DNA of 24,475 nt from Cruorifilaria tuberocauda (taxonomy: Eukaryota > Nematoda > Chromadorea > Rhabditida > Onchocercidae), in contig JABVXU010000715.1 of the NCBI GenBank assembly GCA_013365365.1, positions 1 through 24,475 on the forward strand, read 5' to 3'. Of this stretch, positions 22,668-24,475 are shown one piece after another. The notes under the pieces are model-generated. The model ran no database searches and had not been told where the DNA came from. It worked only from the letters and a program-made list of their open reading frames with translations. How positions within the stretch are numbered: the first letter of the stretch is position 1; the number at the start of each line of letters is the position of its first letter. Position numbers and translations under genes: made by a program.

Positions 22668-22727
22668 GATACACACCCACACAGACACACACACACACAC
22701 ACACATACACACATACACACATACATG
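22618..22727. repeat. Compound (AT)n/(CA)n microsatellite
   Basis: acatacatac, then about 13 TA dinucleotides, then acacacccacacagacacac and a CA run with tac interruptions. The minus-strand open frames here are repeat artefacts. Confidence 0.96.
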
Positions 22728-22772
22728 CTCGTACAACATCTGTCAGTATGATTAGAAGCAGCTGATAGGATG

Positions 22773-22906
22773 CTCCGCCTTACCTCATTGAAGCAATCCA
22801 ATAGATGAGAAATTGGAAGGCGGAGTTTGTCATAGGCTTATTTCTCGTACAGATAAGCACATTTCCGCCTTTACGTATCTGATAAGATTGACTTTATCAG
22901 TAAGTT
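22773..22906. promoter_or_regulatory. GC-richer island with CCGCCTT dyad, paired CCAAT and GATA sites
   Basis: CTCCGCCTT (22773-22781) faces AAGGCGGAG (22817-22825), with a third copy tccgcctt at 22864. Between the arms lie CCAAT (plus) and ATTGG (the minus-strand CCAAT). Next come cagataagc (22850) and a facing pair CTGATAA ... TTATCAG (22880-22901). This arrangement looks like a promoter or enhancer. It overlaps the 22784-22878 exon candidate, and the two readings compete. Confidence 0.35.
22784..22878 (-). CDS. Candidate 95-nt exon in a GC-richer island
   Basis: The minus strand reads TCTTATCAG|ATACGTAAAGG at the acceptor side and CAATGAG|GTAAGG at the donor side. Between them one frame is open for 31 codons (IRKGGNVLICTRNKP, then TNSAFQFLIYWIASMR) with phase 0 in and phase 2 out; the other two frames have stops. 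The segment is clearly less AT-rich than the kilobases around it. I do not recognise the peptide. The same bases could instead be a regulatory element, since they contain a CTCCGCCTT/AAGGCGGAG dyad. Confidence 0.22.
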
Positions 22907-23487
22907 TGCTTTTGAAGTAAAATTTATCAATTCAGTTGTTTGATTCAATTTTAATTGTTAATTTTAAACTATCATGACAAAAATTTTATTTAAAAGAAAA
23001 TTAGTAGCAATATTGTATCAATTAGCTTATTACCTCTCCCCTTCTATGCTTAAATTTTATATGTTAGCTAATTAATTAATTAATGCTTTACGTCTTTTCC
23101 TCTTGGAAAAAAAAGGAACGATTAAGTTTTGTTTATCATGCAAGAAGAATTTTGACAAATTGAAATTAACCTTGAGTAACGGCTTAATTGAAATTGAATA
23201 TTATTTCAAGATTTCATGCAATTGCTTTTAAATGATAAAGTAAGATATTTACTAGAAGTAATCATACTTTTTGCAAGAATTGAAAGTTTAACTTTATTTA
23301 TCTTTGATCTTTATGAAAATATTTTAAATCAGTGGATCAAGTGATAACAGGACAAGAACAGTGATCTGTAATCGTTGCTTCTTCAATATACAATTTTAAA
23401 ATTTATATTTGTCTGATATTTAAGTATATTTAAGTAATATGCAAACTTTTAACATAATTTGGATTTATTAAACAATATAATAAAGTA

Positions 23488-23560
23488 ACCACTAGAAGAT
23501 CTGTTCATTGATGTGATCGCTAGAGGATCTGTGAATGATCAAGGTAATCGCGGGAAGATA
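23488..23560. repeat. Degenerate local duplication, about 30-bp unit
   Basis: cactagaagatctgttcatt and cgctagaggatctgtgaatg follow each other, and a third partial copy begins cgggaagata. Each is flanked by gatc(g)/gtaatc. Confidence 0.6.
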
Positions 23561-23783
23561 TTTGGAAAATAAAATCCACTTCAAAATGACATAAATCTTT
23601 TCTTTCCTGGTATGATAAAGTGCACTTATCACACAGATAAACATGAGTATAAGTGGTGGATAAGTAGTAATATCCGATTTTACTAACACTTCTTATGACA
23701 GTTACTTGTCCACTTATTACAACTCTTCTTCTTCTCATAAGGGTCATCAAAGTAACCTTACTATTCTTATCATTTCTGATCAT
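23520..23783 (-). CDS. Hypothetical 87-codon ORF, doubtful
   Basis: An ATG at 23783 starts MIRNDKNSKVTLMTLMRRRR and the frame runs to TAG at 23520. Residues such as YLCDKCTLSYQERKDLCHF look mildly protein-like, but there is no recognisable domain. A second overlapping minus-strand frame is also open for 65 codons, so part of the openness is compositional. The 3' end falls in a degenerate local duplication (23488-23560). It could be an exon of the same unknown gene as the islands at 20.6 and 22.8 kb. Confidence 0.15.
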   Translation of the reverse strand: MIRNDKNSKVTLMTLMRRRRVVISGQVTVIRSVSKIGYYYLSTTYTHVYLCDKCTLSYQERKDLCHFEVDFIFQISSRDYLDHSQIL

Positions 23784-23839
23784 AATTCAATCATTCTGGA
23801 ATAACTCAATCCTATCATCGAAAATTATTAATAAACAAT

Positions 23840-24475
23840 TGAATATAATAATTTCATGAGAAAATAAAATAATTGTGGAAAGTATAAAATTAATAATATT
23901 TGATGGATTAAAAAATATTAAGCTTTTTATTAACTTTATTTCTTCTAACTATACTTTGTAATTTAATTAGTAATTAATGTAATTTATATTATCAATATTG
24001 TGGTTTTTTTTTAAAGTTTCAAAAGACTGGAAATTATTAGAGTAGAAATGAAAAAAAAACAAATACTGTATTTCAGTATTTGTTAATAGTAATTACAGCA
24101 CTGTACTGTAAACAGTTAATCTTGTAATTAGTAATTAGTAATTAATGATTTTTAGATTTTTAATGATTACACAAATTTCATTTATGATAAATAAAATGGC
24201 GGTATTTAATGATTTTTATATAAGGTGAAGAGAAAAAAGAATGAAATGCCGTAGAAATAAAAACAAAGAGCTCAGAGTTGATATTACAGGTGTGCAAACA
24301 TAATAGCCTTACCTTTACAAAACTCTCATCCGTTCATTTTGTTGATTTTGGAGAAATTCATTTTATATTTTATGCTGATTTTATGATATTAAACTGATTT
24401 GATATTTTATTTCTCAAGGAAAAAACTAAACTGTTTCTCTTTGTATTTCATTTTTTTTTTTAATAAATCAAAAAT
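23840..24475. other. Right-end AT-rich stretch, no supported gene
   Basis: Contains taattag/taatta repeats at 24120-24145 and the hairpin at 24058. A minus-strand donor-like GTAAAG|GTAAGG near 24308-24320 could be the end of a non-coding exon, but no open frame leads into it. Confidence 0.45.
24058..24084. repeat. Perfect 11-bp hairpin with 5-base loop
   Basis: AACAAATACTG (24058-24068) and CAGTATTTGTT (24074-24084) pair exactly around TATTT. The stem is too short for a miRNA precursor by itself. Confidence 0.75.

Noticed and set aside
22551..22801. Two minus-strand ORFs of 62 and 76 codons
   Set aside because: Most of their length is the AT/CA microsatellite. Only the splice-bounded island upstream of it is kept, at low confidence.
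24058..24084. miRNA precursor
   Set aside because: The perfect stem is only 11 bp and does not extend outward into a precursor-length hairpin.

Overview
The window looks like nuclear DNA of a nematode, most likely a filarial (clade III) species. It is very AT-rich. Protein-coding segments are small exons separated by AT-rich introns. Donors are GT(A/T)NGT-like, acceptors are short and nematode-like (TTTTACAG, TTTTGCAG, TTTTGTAG, TTAATTCAG), and the proteins read as animal proteins. I see no bacterial operons, rRNA, tRNA or CRISPR. Species identity is inference only.

Two multi-exon genes, both on the minus strand, can be rebuilt exon by exon with matching splice phases. (1) Positions 3133-7459 hold a phospholipase D family gene of the PLD3/PLD4 type, with two HxKxxxxD catalytic motifs. 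Eight exons are well supported. The first exon, a hydrophobic signal/anchor sequence, is tentative. (2) Positions 11743-17378 hold a seven-exon gene for a 482-residue F-box protein. It has a Ser-rich N-terminus, one F-box, low-complexity Thr and Glu tracts, and a long C-terminal part I do not recognise. Its start codon lies directly behind a TTAATTCAG acceptor, as expected for spliced-leader trans-splicing. The two genes share orientation but not an obvious pathway: one is a lumenal endolysosomal-type hydrolase, the other a probable SCF ubiquitin-ligase adaptor.

The rest is gene-poor. 1-3132 holds a GATA-rich minisatellite, a 143-bp tandem duplication, palindromes and a GA microsatellite. The first PLD intron (6030-7370) contains an apparently decayed plus-strand coding relic (6281-6992), a 38-bp duplication and a 19-bp inverted repeat. 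7460-11742 is AT-rich spacer with a purine tract, a dyad and a 77-bp duplication next to the F-box gene's 3' end. 17379-24475 is dominated by simple and tandem repeats: 35-bp, 57-bp, 26-bp x8, 38-bp x4 and 65-bp x3 units, with CT, CA and TA tracts. It also holds two or three coding-like islands on the minus strand (20544-20681, 22784-22878, 23520-23783) that may be exons of a gene I could not complete.

No clear previously undescribed system is visible. The best leads are the plus-strand relic inside the PLD intron, the phase 1-1 YWTD-like exon candidate at 20.6 kb, the GC-richer CCAAT/GATA dyad at 22.8 kb, and the recurrence of TTATCA (GATA) words inside several unrelated tandem arrays.
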